DNA from: Dehalococcoidia bacterium
GTDB taxonomy: Bacteria > Chloroflexota > Dehalococcoidia > GIF9 > AB-539-J10
Direction of reading: 5' to 3'
Assembly (NCBI GenBank): GCA_003562475.1
Contig: PWUU01000007.1
Location: 1 to 64,000 of the forward strand
Length of the DNA stretch: 64,000 bases
In this document: positions 54,537 to 64,000 of the stretch, piece after piece
How the letters are laid out: each line of letters starts with the position of its first letter
How positions within the stretch are numbered: the stretch's first letter is position 1
Translations under genes and position numbers: made by a program
Notes under the pieces: model-generated
What the model was told of the DNA's origin: nothing
Databases searched by the model: none
Seen by the model: only the letters and a program-made list of their open reading frames with translations

Positions 54537-55118
54537 TCAGCGTGGTACCGCGCCTGCGTAGTCGCTGAGCAGGCTCACGAGGTGTTTCAGTATGCGCGCT
54601 GTGGCTCCCCAGATGACGTGACCGTCGTAGTCACACACAGGCCCGGAGTAGTAGTACTCACCTATGACTCGTTCCTGGTGCTGGAATTTGTCCGGGTTCA
54701 TCAACACCCTTAGCGGCACAAAGAAGATGTCTTTCGTCTCCAGCTCATCGGCAATGAACGCGTACGGATAGGGCGCAACGGCCACAAAAGGCGTTATTAC
54801 GTAGCCAGTGCTTTGAACGATATTGTCGTCTATCTCTCCGATGACCTCCACATCCTCGGGCTTCAGGCCCGTCTCTTCCCATGCTTCCCTCAATGCCGTG
54901 TCGCGGAGAGATCCATCCTCCGGATGCACCGTGCCACCGGGGAAACACACCTGCCCCTTGTGTAAACCTACGTCCTGTGTCCGTTCTGTAAGCAACACCT
55001 GCAACTCTCCATCTCTGCACACCAGCGGTACGAGAACAGCCGACGGTACGAGGTATCTACCGGTGATTCTGTGTTTCTGATGGCCGTGAATAGCAGCACG
55101 AACCTGATCAATGGTCAC
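54537..55118 (-). CDS. Nudix hydrolase, CoA pyrophosphatase (NudL) type
   Basis: A 193-residue Nudix protein. The nudix box spans GTVHPEDGSLRDTALREAWE and continues with ETGLKPED; just before it, LHKGQVCFPGG is the extension seen in CoA pyrophosphatases (LxxHxGQVxFPGG). It would cleave CoA and its esters to 3',5'-ADP and phosphopantetheine. The start is GTG 55118. Confidence 0.88.
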   Translation of the reverse strand: MTIDQVRAAIHGHQKHRITGRYLVPSAVLVPLVCRDGELQVLLTERTQDVGLHKGQVCFPGGTVHPEDGSLRDTALREAWEETGLKPEDVEVIGEIDDNIVQSTGYVITPFVAVAPYPYAFIADELETKDIFFVPLRVLMNPDKFQHQERVIGEYYYSGPVCDYDGHVIWGATARILKHLVSLLSDYAGAVPR

Positions 55119-55187
55119 GACAGGATTATAGCATTAGAGCGCGCACACGCCGGAACGACGGTGTCGCAACGCAAACCTTCGCAGAGT

Positions 55188-55217
55188 TTGTCAGGCAATG
55201 CACGACACGTCTACAAT
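55188..55217 (+). promoter_or_regulatory. Promoter of dnaJ
   Basis: TTGTCA (55188-55193), 18 bases, TACAAT (55212-55217), each with one mismatch to consensus. It lies 21 bases before ATG 55239. Confidence 0.55.
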
Positions 55218-55238
55218 GATAGGTTGGGAGCAGTTCCG

Positions 55239-56300
55239 ATGCAGGTAAGACGCGACTACTACGAGGTGCTTGGCCTCAGGCACAATGCGACTTCCGAGGA
55301 CATTCGGAAGGCGTTCAGGCGGCTGGCATTCCAGTACCACCCGGACCGCAACCGTGATGCCGATGCAGCCCAACGCTTCAAGGAGATCAACGAGGCGTAT
55401 CAGTGCCTGTGCGATCCGGACAGGCGACGCAGCTACGACCTGTTCGGCCGGCGCGGAGGAACTGCGCCCGGCGCCGGATTCGAGGATTTCGGCTTTGGTG
55501 GGCTCGGAGAGATATTCGAGACGTTCTTCGGCAGCGCGTTCGGCGACTCTTCGCGACGTGCTCCTGCCCATGGCGAATCGTTCCATCTGAAGACAACTCT
55601 CTCTTTTGAGGAAGCCGCTCGGGGCTGCATCCGCGAGTTCACAGTCCGACGCACTGAGGTTTGCGCCAGTTGCCACGGGACCGGCTGCGCGCCGGGAACA
55701 AGTCCCCTCGAGTGTCCCGACTGCGGCGGCAGGGGCCGCGTGAGGCGCGTTGAGCAAAGCATTTTTGGCCGCTTCAGCCACGTGGTGCGTTGCACCCGGT
55801 GTAACGGCACGGGAAACGTGATCGCCTCTCTCTGCCCATTCTGTAGGGGCAAAGGCGAGACAACAGCAACCCGGACTCTGCGCGTCGACATGCCGGCCGG
55901 CATCGAAGCCGGCAGCAGGATTACCTTGCGTAGCCAGGGCAGTATCGGCTCGAACGGGGGCAGCCCCGGCGATGTCATAGTCACAGTTGATGTCGAGCCG
56001 CACCTCCTTTTCACGCGCGAAGGGCTGCATATCCACCACGAAGTGCCCGTTAACTTCGCACAGGCAGCACTTGGCGCACAGATGGAGGTGCCGGTGTTGG
56101 GCGGGACCGCCAGGATACGCCTCCCGGCCAACACGCAAAGCGGAGATGTAGTGCGCCTTAAGGGCAAGGGGATTCAGCAAGCTGGCGGGAGGAAGCGTGG
56201 CGACCACCTGGTGCACGTAAAGGTCGTTACCCCGAAGAAGCTTAACCGGGAGCAGCGCAGGTTATTTGAAGAGCTGGCCAAGACTCTGCCATCCGAGTAG
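55239..56300 (+). CDS. dnaJ: Chaperone DnaJ
   Basis: A 353-residue Hsp40 co-chaperone: J domain with DYYEVLGLRHNATSEDIRKA and the HPD motif in YHPDRNRD, a G/F-rich linker (GFEDFGFGGLGEIFETFFG), four zinc-binding CxxC motifs (CASCHGTG, CPDCGGRG, CTRCNGTG, CPFCRGKG), and the C-terminal beta domain. The full type I layout is present. It starts at ATG 55239 with GGGAG upstream; the longer frame into the nudix region is not used. No dnaK or grpE is in the window. Confidence 0.95.
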   Translation: MQVRRDYYEVLGLRHNATSEDIRKAFRRLAFQYHPDRNRDADAAQRFKEINEAYQCLCDPDRRRSYDLFGRRGGTAPGAGFEDFGFGGLGEIFETFFGSAFGDSSRRAPAHGESFHLKTTLSFEEAARGCIREFTVRRTEVCASCHGTGCAPGTSPLECPDCGGRGRVRRVEQSIFGRFSHVVRCTRCNGTGNVIASLCPFCRGKGETTATRTLRVDMPAGIEAGSRITLRSQGSIGSNGGSPGDVIVTVDVEPHLLFTREGLHIHHEVPVNFAQAALGAQMEVPVLGGTARIRLPANTQSGDVVRLKGKGIQQAGGRKRGDHLVHVKVVTPKKLNREQRRLFEELAKTLPSE

Positions 56301-56332
56301 TGTTGTACACGTGAGCGTCTGCACAGGCTACG

Positions 56333-57295
56333 TTATCTCGCCCGCTGTACTTGGCCCGTGAATCTGGCCACCGTCTTGCCCACCGGATATCCCTCGAACA
56401 GCGCGCGATAGATAGACATCATGATCGGCGCCTCAATACGTAGTTCGCCCGCGAGGCGGTATACCGCCTGTGCTGTATGGACGCCCTCAGCCACCTGGTG
56501 CATGGATTCCAGCACGTCCTGAAGCCGACGCCCACGGGCAACCTCACAGCCCACGAAGTGATTACGGCTGAGGTCGCTGACGCACGTCGCCACAACATCG
56601 CCAATACCGGCGAGTCCGTAGAACGTAGATTCCCGTGCACCCATAGCCACACCAAAGGCGATCACCTCGCTCCAGGCGAACGCAATGAATGCCGCTTTGG
56701 CATTGTCTCCCAGACCCAGGCCATCCATCATGCCGGCGCCGAGGGCCACCACGTTCTTCAATGCCCCCGCAAGCTCAACGCCGATCACATCATCGCTGCT
56801 GACCGTAATGAATCTATGGGAACCGAAGAGCGACTGAACCTCATGCGCAATTCGAGCATCGGCACACGCCACCACTGCTGCTGCGGGCAGACCACTGGCA
56901 ATCTCGCCGGCCAGATTCGGTCCGGATAGCGCACATACTCCACGGAAGGAGTTGGCCTCAATGACATCCACAATTACTTCTGTCATGCGCTTGCCGGTAC
57001 TGACTTCAAGCCCCTTTGACACGCTTACATGGCACAGATCAGGCGACAGCAATTCGCGAAGCGACTCCACGTTACGTCGCATTGTCTGCGAGGGAACAGC
57101 CCACACCACACATTGCGCCTCGTCAAGGGCTTCGCCAGGCAGGTGAGTAGGATGGTACTCGATGTTCCTGGCACACAACTCGCGGGTTTCCTCGACGGTC
57201 CGTGTCAGCAGGTCGACCCGGAACACATTTCTGGACAGCAATGCAGCGAGCGTATTGCCCCAGCCGGTGTTACCAACAACTGCGACCTTGTTCAT
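56333..57295 (-). CDS. gpsA: Glycerol-3-phosphate dehydrogenase [NAD(P)+]
   Basis: A 320-residue enzyme that reduces dihydroxyacetone phosphate to glycerol 3-phosphate for phospholipids. It has the Rossmann start VAVVGNTGWGNTLAALLSR (GxGxWG-type loop), VSKGLEVSTG, ALSGPNLAGEIASGLP and the GALKNVVALGAGMMDGLGLG segment with the catalytic Lys. With plsY upstream, it supplies the substrate for the first acylation. Confidence 0.95.
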   Translation of the reverse strand: MNKVAVVGNTGWGNTLAALLSRNVFRVDLLTRTVEETRELCARNIEYHPTHLPGEALDEAQCVVWAVPSQTMRRNVESLRELLSPDLCHVSVSKGLEVSTGKRMTEVIVDVIEANSFRGVCALSGPNLAGEIASGLPAAAVVACADARIAHEVQSLFGSHRFITVSSDDVIGVELAGALKNVVALGAGMMDGLGLGDNAKAAFIAFAWSEVIAFGVAMGARESTFYGLAGIGDVVATCVSDLSRNHFVGCEVARGRRLQDVLESMHQVAEGVHTAQAVYRLAGELRIEAPIMMSIYRALFEGYPVGKTVARFTGQVQRAR

Positions 57296-57330
57296 GGCTA
57301 CCCGTACAACGGTGAACCCCGGCCATCACC

Positions 57331-57969
57331 TTAGAACAGCTTCCGTTCAGTGCCCTTCATAAGACGGCTTATGTTGTCTCGGTGCTCAAATACAATGAGC
57401 CCCACCACCACCATAGAGTATGCCACGTGGGGAAAAGGCGCGCGTCCCAGAAAGTACAGCGCTACCATTACGGCGCACGTCACCAGGCCGCCGACGATTG
57501 AGCCGAGAGACATGAAACGGCTCAACAGCGCCACAACGGCCACCGTTCCTATGCCAAACAGTGCCACCGGCAGGTAAAGGAAACACATCGTCCCGAAGAA
57601 GGATGACACGCCTCTACCACCACGGAAGCCGGTGAACACGGGGTGGTTGTGGCCAATGACAGCAGCGATGCCGGCGAAACTCTGAGTAACTGGAACATCC
57701 ACGGCCAGTGGACCAATTGTCATCGAAGAGAGCGGCCATAGCAGCGTGGCAATAGCGACCGCGATGAAGGCCTTGGCCCCATCCAGGAAAAGCGTCAGAA
57801 AACCCCACCCACGCCCCGCGGACCTCATGACGTTGGTGGCACCCGTCTTGCCGCTCCCCGTAGCGCGAAGGTCATGCCCGGTCTTGAGCCACGCAACTAC
57901 GAGACCAACAGGTACCGAGCCGAGAACATACGAGAGGAACAGGATGCCAGCCAGCAGCAACGCACTCAT
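57331..57969 (-). CDS. plsY: Acyl-phosphate:glycerol-3-phosphate acyltransferase
   Basis: A 212-residue membrane enzyme with five or so helices. PlsY motifs: LSYVLGSVPVGLVVAWLK, GSGKTGATNVMRSAGRGWG, VIGHNHPVFTGFRGGRGVSS (the three conserved loops). It transfers an acyl group from acyl-phosphate to glycerol 3-phosphate. It is 35 bases before gpsA and its start overlaps the der stop (ATGA). Confidence 0.95.
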   Translation of the reverse strand: MSALLLAGILFLSYVLGSVPVGLVVAWLKTGHDLRATGSGKTGATNVMRSAGRGWGFLTLFLDGAKAFIAVAIATLLWPLSSMTIGPLAVDVPVTQSFAGIAAVIGHNHPVFTGFRGGRGVSSFFGTMCFLYLPVALFGIGTVAVVALLSRFMSLGSIVGGLVTCAVMVALYFLGRAPFPHVAYSMVVVGLIVFEHRDNISRLMKGTERKLF

Positions 57970-59312
57970 GAGGTCTCCTCCTCCTTGCGGTGTCGGTACC
58001 GGCGCCCTGCGGGGACAAATTCAAGATGGAGTGGGACTCCGTTGTACTTGAACTCGCGCCTGAGCTCCCGTTCCAGGTATCGCTCGTACGTTGACGGCAC
58101 GAGCGCCGGGTCATTCACGTGAAGCACAAACCTCCACGGGTCTGTGGCATCCTGATGTGCCCAGACCACGTTGAGGCGCCGCGTGCCCACCCTGGGCGGC
58201 GAATGGCGCTCGATGGCTGCCTGTATGACAGCATCAACTGTCGAACGCGCCAATCGTTGCCCCCTGGCTTTCCACACCTCGAACGCACGCTGCAGCACCG
58301 TCTTCACGTTCCGGCGTTCTTTCGCCGACACGTGCAGCACGGGAACAAAGGAGAGAAACTCCAGCCTGCGCCTCATCCAGTCCTTGTGCGCATCCCGGTA
58401 CTCGGCAGGGACCAGGTCCCACTTGTTCACAACCAGGATCAGTCCCCTGCCGGATTCGCGCACATACCTCGAAATGGTAACGTCCTGGGCCGTCGCCGGC
58501 TCCGTCGCATCCAGCACCAGCAGCGCAACGTCGCAGCGATCGATTGCCTGCATCGCGCGTAGGACGGAGAAATAGTCGACCCCGTAATCGATACGCGACC
58601 GCTTGCGTATGCCTGCCGTATCCACGAGAACAAAGCGCCTGCCCTGCCACGAAAGCTCGGCATCAAGTGAATCCCTCGTTGTGCCGGGTGCCTCATCAAC
58701 GATGGCTCGATCATCATTAAGGATGGCGTTAAGCAACGTGGACTTGCCCGCATTGGGCCTGCCCACGATTGCCACCCGAATGACATCTTCGGCATAAGGC
58801 TCCGGGGGCTCCGAAGGCGGCAGCATACCCACCACGGCGTTCATGAACTCATCAATGCCGCGGTTGTGCAGCGCGCTCACGGGTATCACTGGCTCGATGC
58901 CAAGCTGATGAAACTCCCCCGCCTGGCTCTCATGACGTTCGTGGTCAACTTTGTTGACCACGAGGATACTAGCCTTGGCGGCGCTGCGCACGAGGCCGGC
59001 AGCCTCTACATCGCTTGCAATGAGCCCGTCACTCACAGCAACGACCAGAACCAGGACGTCTGCCCGGGCTATTGCAATCTCTGCCTGTTGCTTTACCTTC
59101 ACATCCATGGCCGATCCGGCATCCAGGCCCCAGCCACCAGTATCCACAATGACAAGATCACGATCACCCCACGACACCGGAACGATCAGCCGGTCCCGCG
59201 TGACGTGGGGCTGGTCGTCGACCACCGCATAGCGGCTGCCGACGATACGGTTAAGAAGTGTCGACTTGCCAACGTTGGTCCTGCCAACGAGAGCCACCAC
59301 AGGCCTGGACAT
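57966..59312 (-). CDS. der: Ribosome-assembly GTPase Der (EngA)
   Basis: A 448-residue protein with two GTPase domains in tandem: G1 VGRTNVGKSTLLN with VVNKVDHE, and G1 VGRPNAGKSTLLN with NKWDLVPAE, then the C-terminal KH-like domain (GVPLHLEFVPAGR). It matures the 50S subunit. The first of three coupled genes der-plsY-gpsA, a common bacterial order. Confidence 0.96.
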   Translation of the reverse strand: MSRPVVALVGRTNVGKSTLLNRIVGSRYAVVDDQPHVTRDRLIVPVSWGDRDLVIVDTGGWGLDAGSAMDVKVKQQAEIAIARADVLVLVVAVSDGLIASDVEAAGLVRSAAKASILVVNKVDHERHESQAGEFHQLGIEPVIPVSALHNRGIDEFMNAVVGMLPPSEPPEPYAEDVIRVAIVGRPNAGKSTLLNAILNDDRAIVDEAPGTTRDSLDAELSWQGRRFVLVDTAGIRKRSRIDYGVDYFSVLRAMQAIDRCDVALLVLDATEPATAQDVTISRYVRESGRGLILVVNKWDLVPAEYRDAHKDWMRRRLEFLSFVPVLHVSAKERRNVKTVLQRAFEVWKARGQRLARSTVDAVIQAAIERHSPPRVGTRRLNVVWAHQDATDPWRFVLHVNDPALVPSTYERYLERELRREFKYNGVPLHLEFVPAGRRYRHRKEEETS

Positions 59313-59323
59313 CGATACCCCCT

Positions 59324-60241
59324 CTAGTCGGCGGGAATGAGTATCTGCGAGAGAATAGCTTTCTGCATATGGAGCCGGTTCTCCGCTTGATCGAACACAA
59401 TCGACGACTCTCCGTTCAGCACCTCGGAGGTTACTTCTTCACCGTGGTGCGCAGGCATACAATGCATGAAAAGTGCGTTCGGCGCGGCATGAGCCATCAG
59501 TGTGCCGTTCACCTGAAAGCGTTCGAATGCTTTGCGCCGGACCGTTGTTTCGTGCTCCTGTCCCATGCTGGTCCAGGTATCCGTATAGACAACATCAGCG
59601 CCATTCACCGCCGCCACCGGATCTTCCGTGACCACAACGCTCGATCCCGCAGACGCAGCGAGTCGTCGCGCGCTCGTCACCGTGACGTCGTCCAATCGGT
59701 ACTCTTCCGGCGAAGCGATGACAATATCGATGCCCATCATGCCCGCGAGCAGCGAAAGGCTCCGGGCCACGTTGTTGCCATCACCCACATACGCGAGCCG
59801 TACCCCGGCAAGACGCCCTTTGTGTTCGCGAATGGTGAGGAAGTCCGCGAGCGCCTGGCACGGATGCTCCAGGTCAGACAACGCGTTAATGACAGACACC
59901 GTCGCCGTCTCGGCCAGTAGCGCGACTGTCTCGTGGCTGAAGACACGGGCGACGATGCAGTCGACATACCGACTGAGCACCCGCGCAACATCGGGAACGG
60001 ATTCCCGCTGACCCAGACCCACCTCTTGAGGCGACAGATAGAGACAATGACCTCCCAGCTGAGACACCGCAAGATCAAAGCTAACCCGCGTCCTGAGCGA
60101 GGGCTTCTCGAACAGCAAGGCGACCGACCTCCACGGCAAGAGACAGCGCATACCACCCTGTTTCATGACCAGGGCTTGTTCGATCAGCTGCCCGGCCTCG
60201 TCGGGACTCAGATCCACCACAGAGAGGAGATCCCTCTTCAC
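59324..60241 (-). CDS. argF: Ornithine carbamoyltransferase
   Basis: A 305-residue enzyme that makes citrulline in arginine synthesis. It has the carbamoyl phosphate site KPSLRTRVSFDLAVSQLG, HPCQALADFLTIREH, YVGDGNNVARSL, and the ornithine motif MHCMPAHHGEEV with Met where HCLP is usual. The start is GTG 60241, 23 bases from polA on the other strand. No other arg gene is nearby. Confidence 0.93.
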   Translation of the reverse strand: MKRDLLSVVDLSPDEAGQLIEQALVMKQGGMRCLLPWRSVALLFEKPSLRTRVSFDLAVSQLGGHCLYLSPQEVGLGQRESVPDVARVLSRYVDCIVARVFSHETVALLAETATVSVINALSDLEHPCQALADFLTIREHKGRLAGVRLAYVGDGNNVARSLSLLAGMMGIDIVIASPEEYRLDDVTVTSARRLAASAGSSVVVTEDPVAAVNGADVVYTDTWTSMGQEHETTVRRKAFERFQVNGTLMAHAAPNALFMHCMPAHHGEEVTSEVLNGESSIVFDQAENRLHMQKAILSQILIPAD

Positions 60242-60264
60242 GAAGGCTTAGTATACCATGCGGT

Positions 60265-63033
60265 GTGAAGCGTATAATGGGGGCAATGCGTTCTCCTGGG
60301 CGACAATTGCTCCTGCTCATCGATGGCAACGCCCTCGTTCACCGTGCCTTCCACGCCCTGCCGCCATTGACGACCTCCAGAACCGGAGAAATGGTAAACG
60401 CCGTCTACGGGTTCGCAAATACGCTGTTCAGGGTGGTCAATACGCTGAAGCCCAGCCACTGGGCAATCGCCTTCGACTATCCCGCTCCAACATTCAGGCA
60501 TGCAGCCTACGCGCAGTATAAGTCGCAGCGCCCTCCGACTCCCGAGGAGTTGAAGAGTCAGATAGCCCGTGTGCACGAGCTTGCTGATGCACTCGGTATT
60601 CCGGCGTTCGAGGTGGAGCGCTATGAAGCCGATGACGTGCTCGGGACTCTCGCACTTCAGGCTCGTGAGCTAGGCATCGATGCCGCGATTCTCACAGGCG
60701 ACCGCGACCTGCTACAGATTGTGCAACCTGGCATTACAGCGCTCTTGCCAGGACGTAACTTCAGCGAGGCGGTTACCTACGATGAAGCTGCTGTGGAGGC
60801 ACGCTTCGGTGTGACACCACGACAACTTACTGCGTTCAAGGCGCTGGTCGGCGACTCCTCTGACAATATACCGGGGGTCCCCGGCGTCGGAGACAAGACG
60901 GCAGCGAAGCTACTCACACAGTACGTGAGCCTCGATGGCCTGTACGAGCGCATTTCGGAGGTGACGCCCCCAAGGGTGCAGGCCTCACTCGCGGGGACGC
61001 AGGAGCAGGCGAGAACGAGCGAACAGCTTGCGCGCATCGTCACCGACGTACCCCTGCACCTCTCGCTCGAGGAGTGCGCGATTGGTAGCTACGATCGCGA
61101 TCGTGTGCTCTCGCTGCTCAAGGATCTCGAGTTCCACAGCCTGGTAGGCCGCCTGCCTGTGACCCTGGCGTCCGGGACAACAGACCGGGAGCCGCAGGCC
61201 ACCACTACCTCGCACGACTATGTCACCGTACTTGCGCCAGACGACTCGCAAGCCCTGCGGGACGAACTGCAGCACGTGCAGGAAGCCGTTCTCTGCGCGG
61301 CGCCGCCGGGCGTCGGACGAAACGGCATGCGGAATATGAGACGACCGGAGCGACATGAGGGGGTCCTCCGCGGGATCGGTGTATCGACAGCCGCCGGCCG
61401 CCTCGTCTATCTGCCCGCAGGTGAAGCAGCCCCGGGCTCACCCGGCAAGCCCGCGCCGGAGCATTCGCTTAACGCACTGATCCCATTCTTGGAACGAGAC
61501 GACTGCATGAAGGTGTGTGACGACGTCAAGTCGATGCTGCGCTGTTTCCTCTCTCTCGGCATTGCAGACAGGGGGCTGTGGTTCGATATCCCGCTGGCGG
61601 CACACCTGGCCGGGGAGAAGGCTATCGCACTGGAAGCACTCGCATCGAACCGCCTGAACATGACGCTCGGCCCGGCGCCATCCGAATCCGACCTGGGAGA
61701 GCTCGGCCCCTCCCATGAAAAACTCGCCGAATGGCTTGCCTCGCGCGCTACGGCCTGCTGGTCGCTACGGCGCCAGCTTGAGGAGGAGATGGAGCAGCGA
61801 CAGGTCATCGATCTGTTCCGCAACGTCGAAATGCCCCTGGTCGCCGTGCTCGCCGAGATGGAGCACAACGGAATCCTGGTCGACACGCAGAAGCTGCGCT
61901 CTATGTCGCACACTCTGGGCGATCAACTCGCGGCGCTCGAGGTGGACATCTACAACGCAGTGGGACACCGTTTCAACATCAACTCGCCCCGGCAGCTGGG
62001 TAACGTGCTCTTCAGCGAGCTGGGGCTGCCCGGGGGACGCAAGACAAGCAGCGGGTACTCCACTGAGGCCTCGCTGCTCGAGTCACTTCGCGGAGCCCAT
62101 CCGGTGATCGACCTGGTCCTCAAGTACCGACAACTATCCAAGCTGAAGTCCACCTATGTCGACCCTCTTCCCGGACTGGTGAACCCCAGGACCAACAGGC
62201 TGCACACCGTGTTCAGCCAGACAGGCACTGCCACAGGCCGCCTTTCGTCGAGCGAGCCCAACCTCCAGAACCTGCCCATCCGCACAGAGCTGGGCAGAAC
62301 CATTCGCGCCGCCGTTGTGGCGCCGAAAGGATGGGTCCTGCTCAGCGCCGACTACTCGCAGATAGATCTCAGGTCGCTCGCTCACCTTTCGCAGGATGAG
62401 GCGCTGAGAGCGGCCTTCCTCAACGATGAGGACATCCACACGGCAACCGCGAGCAGGGTGTTCGGCATCGCAGCGGACGAAGTAACCTCCGAGAAACGGC
62501 GCGCGGCGAAAGTCGTCAACTTCGGCGTCATCTACGGAATGAGTGACTACGGTCTTGAGCAGGCGACCGAGTTCTCGAGGGCTGAGGCAGGGAGGTTCAT
62601 TAGAGCCTACTTCGAGCAGCATCCCGGTGTGCACCGGTGGCTGGAACAGACCAAGGCACAGGCTCACGAACACCTGTACGTAACCACGCTGCTCGGGCGC
62701 AGGCGCTACGTTCCCGAGATCCGCTCGACGAACCGGCAGGTACGCGAGGCTGCCGAGAGAATGGCCATCAACGCACCGGTGCAGGGCACCTCAGCAGACA
62801 TCATCAAGGTGGCGATGATAAGGATTCGTGAAGCCGTCCGTGAGAAGCAGCTTGCGAGCAAGATGCTCCTGCAGATACACGATGAACTCCTGTTTGAGGC
62901 GCCTGAGACAGAAGTGTCGCAACTGAGCGAGGTCGTAGGCTCGCTGATGCGAAGCGCCGTGGAGCTTACGGTGCCGCTCAAGGTCGACCTCAAGTCAGGC
63001 CCTAACTGGGCCGACATGAAACCTCTCACCTGA
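60265..63033 (+). CDS. polA: DNA polymerase I without intact proofreading site
   Basis: A 922-residue family A polymerase. The N-terminal 5' nuclease is intact (LLLIDGNALVHRAFHALPPL, LTGDRDLLQIVQ, GVPGVGDKTAAKLL). The middle 3'-5' exonuclease-like domain lacks the DxE metal motif; at that place the sequence reads EAVLCAAPPGVGRN. The polymerase domain is intact: DYSQIDLRSLAHLS, KRRAAKVVNFGVIYGM, QIHDELLFE. It should fill gaps and remove primers but not proofread, as in Taq polymerase. GTG 60265, ATG 60277 and ATG 60286 are possible starts; the last is three bases before the first conserved helix. Confidence 0.95.
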   Translation: MKRIMGAMRSPGRQLLLLIDGNALVHRAFHALPPLTTSRTGEMVNAVYGFANTLFRVVNTLKPSHWAIAFDYPAPTFRHAAYAQYKSQRPPTPEELKSQIARVHELADALGIPAFEVERYEADDVLGTLALQARELGIDAAILTGDRDLLQIVQPGITALLPGRNFSEAVTYDEAAVEARFGVTPRQLTAFKALVGDSSDNIPGVPGVGDKTAAKLLTQYVSLDGLYERISEVTPPRVQASLAGTQEQARTSEQLARIVTDVPLHLSLEECAIGSYDRDRVLSLLKDLEFHSLVGRLPVTLASGTTDREPQATTTSHDYVTVLAPDDSQALRDELQHVQEAVLCAAPPGVGRNGMRNMRRPERHEGVLRGIGVSTAAGRLVYLPAGEAAPGSPGKPAPEHSLNALIPFLERDDCMKVCDDVKSMLRCFLSLGIADRGLWFDIPLAAHLAGEKAIALEALASNRLNMTLGPAPSESDLGELGPSHEKLAEWLASRATACWSLRRQLEEEMEQRQVIDLFRNVEMPLVAVLAEMEHNGILVDTQKLRSMSHTLGDQLAALEVDIYNAVGHRFNINSPRQLGNVLFSELGLPGGRKTSSGYSTEASLLESLRGAHPVIDLVLKYRQLSKLKSTYVDPLPGLVNPRTNRLHTVFSQTGTATGRLSSSEPNLQNLPIRTELGRTIRAAVVAPKGWVLLSADYSQIDLRSLAHLSQDEALRAAFLNDEDIHTATASRVFGIAADEVTSEKRRAAKVVNFGVIYGMSDYGLEQATEFSRAEAGRFIRAYFEQHPGVHRWLEQTKAQAHEHLYVTTLLGRRRYVPEIRSTNRQVREAAERMAINAPVQGTSADIIKVAMIRIREAVREKQLASKMLLQIHDELLFEAPETEVSQLSEVVGSLMRSAVELTVPLKVDLKSGPNWADMKPLT

Positions 63034-63047
63034 GGGACCGGACCTTC

Positions 63048-64000
<953 letters not shown>

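Noticed and set aside
55191-56216. A 341-residue minus-strand open frame
   Set aside because: It is antisense to dnaJ, whose J domain and four zinc motifs are unmistakable.

Overview
The window looks like the chromosome of an anaerobic bacterium of moderately high GC. It has bacterial housekeeping genes, the MEP isoprenoid genes ispD and ispF, and a large oxygen-sensitive [NiFe] hydrogenase operon. The gene mix and order (clpC-radA-ispD-ispF, rsmD-coaD-ferredoxin, a Pgi-like protein of the Tal/Pgi fusion type) would fit an anaerobic Chloroflexota-type lineage. That is inference and should be tested with marker-gene trees.

Region 1, about 1-16,100, is a worn accessory region. It opens inside an IS21-family element (istA tail, istB, right end near 1529) that has cut a DtxR-type regulator gene. 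It then holds a frameshifted small gene, a UroD-like methyltransferase gene, and an internally deleted IS3 remnant whose end borders the promoter of a CsoR-type copper sensor gene. Next come lgt, a dead tyrosine integrase, and an ICMT-like methyltransferase gene coupled to a 43-residue membrane peptide. A CopA-type copper ATPase gene follows, with an intact IS630-family element 26 bp upstream of its start codon. After it are a SAM methyltransferase gene, a second IS3 end fragment and a metallo-hydrolase gene. The region closes with a TumE/TumA-like toxin-antitoxin pair, an integrase C-terminal fragment and an AbiTii-like candidate defence gene. A run of seven tRNA genes (16,185-16,871) bounds it on the right.

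Region 2, about 16,975-28,919, is one long minus-strand operon of 13 tightly spaced or overlapping genes behind a near-consensus promoter (29,032-29,061). It encodes a group 4 energy-converting [NiFe] hydrogenase: large and small subunits, NuoC-like and NuoI-like subunits, and five membrane subunits including two antiporter-like ones. It also encodes a four-cluster ferredoxin, a molybdopterin-oxidoreductase-like protein, and a sulfhydrogenase-like pair (flavoprotein plus iron-sulfur subunit). The layout suggests a membrane complex exchanging electrons between NAD(P)H or ferredoxin, a possible Mo/W-type subunit and H2, coupled to ion pumping. Just upstream on the same strand is a compact trio: a ferredoxin-thioredoxin-reductase-like protein, a lone cyclic-nucleotide-binding domain and an unknown protein.

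Region 3, about 30,600-64,000, is mainly housekeeping. It holds secG, a SAM hydrolase gene, a TauE/SafE exporter gene, an FmdB zinc ribbon gene, ispF, ispD, radA and clpC, then rsmD-coaD, a ferredoxin gene, proC and leuS. After these come clpB, the sugar-phosphate operon tkt-rpiB-pgi with convergent rpe, tRNA-Ala and a VTT-domain protein. The rest is a second ClpC-type gene behind an HspR-like regulator, a nudix hydrolase gene, dnaJ, gpsA-plsY-der, argF, polA, and a glutamate-synthase/NfnB-type flavoprotein cut by the window edge. Three Hsp100 ATPases lie within about 18 kb. Two carry an IGF loop that would fit ClpP docking, and the third, ClpB, does not.
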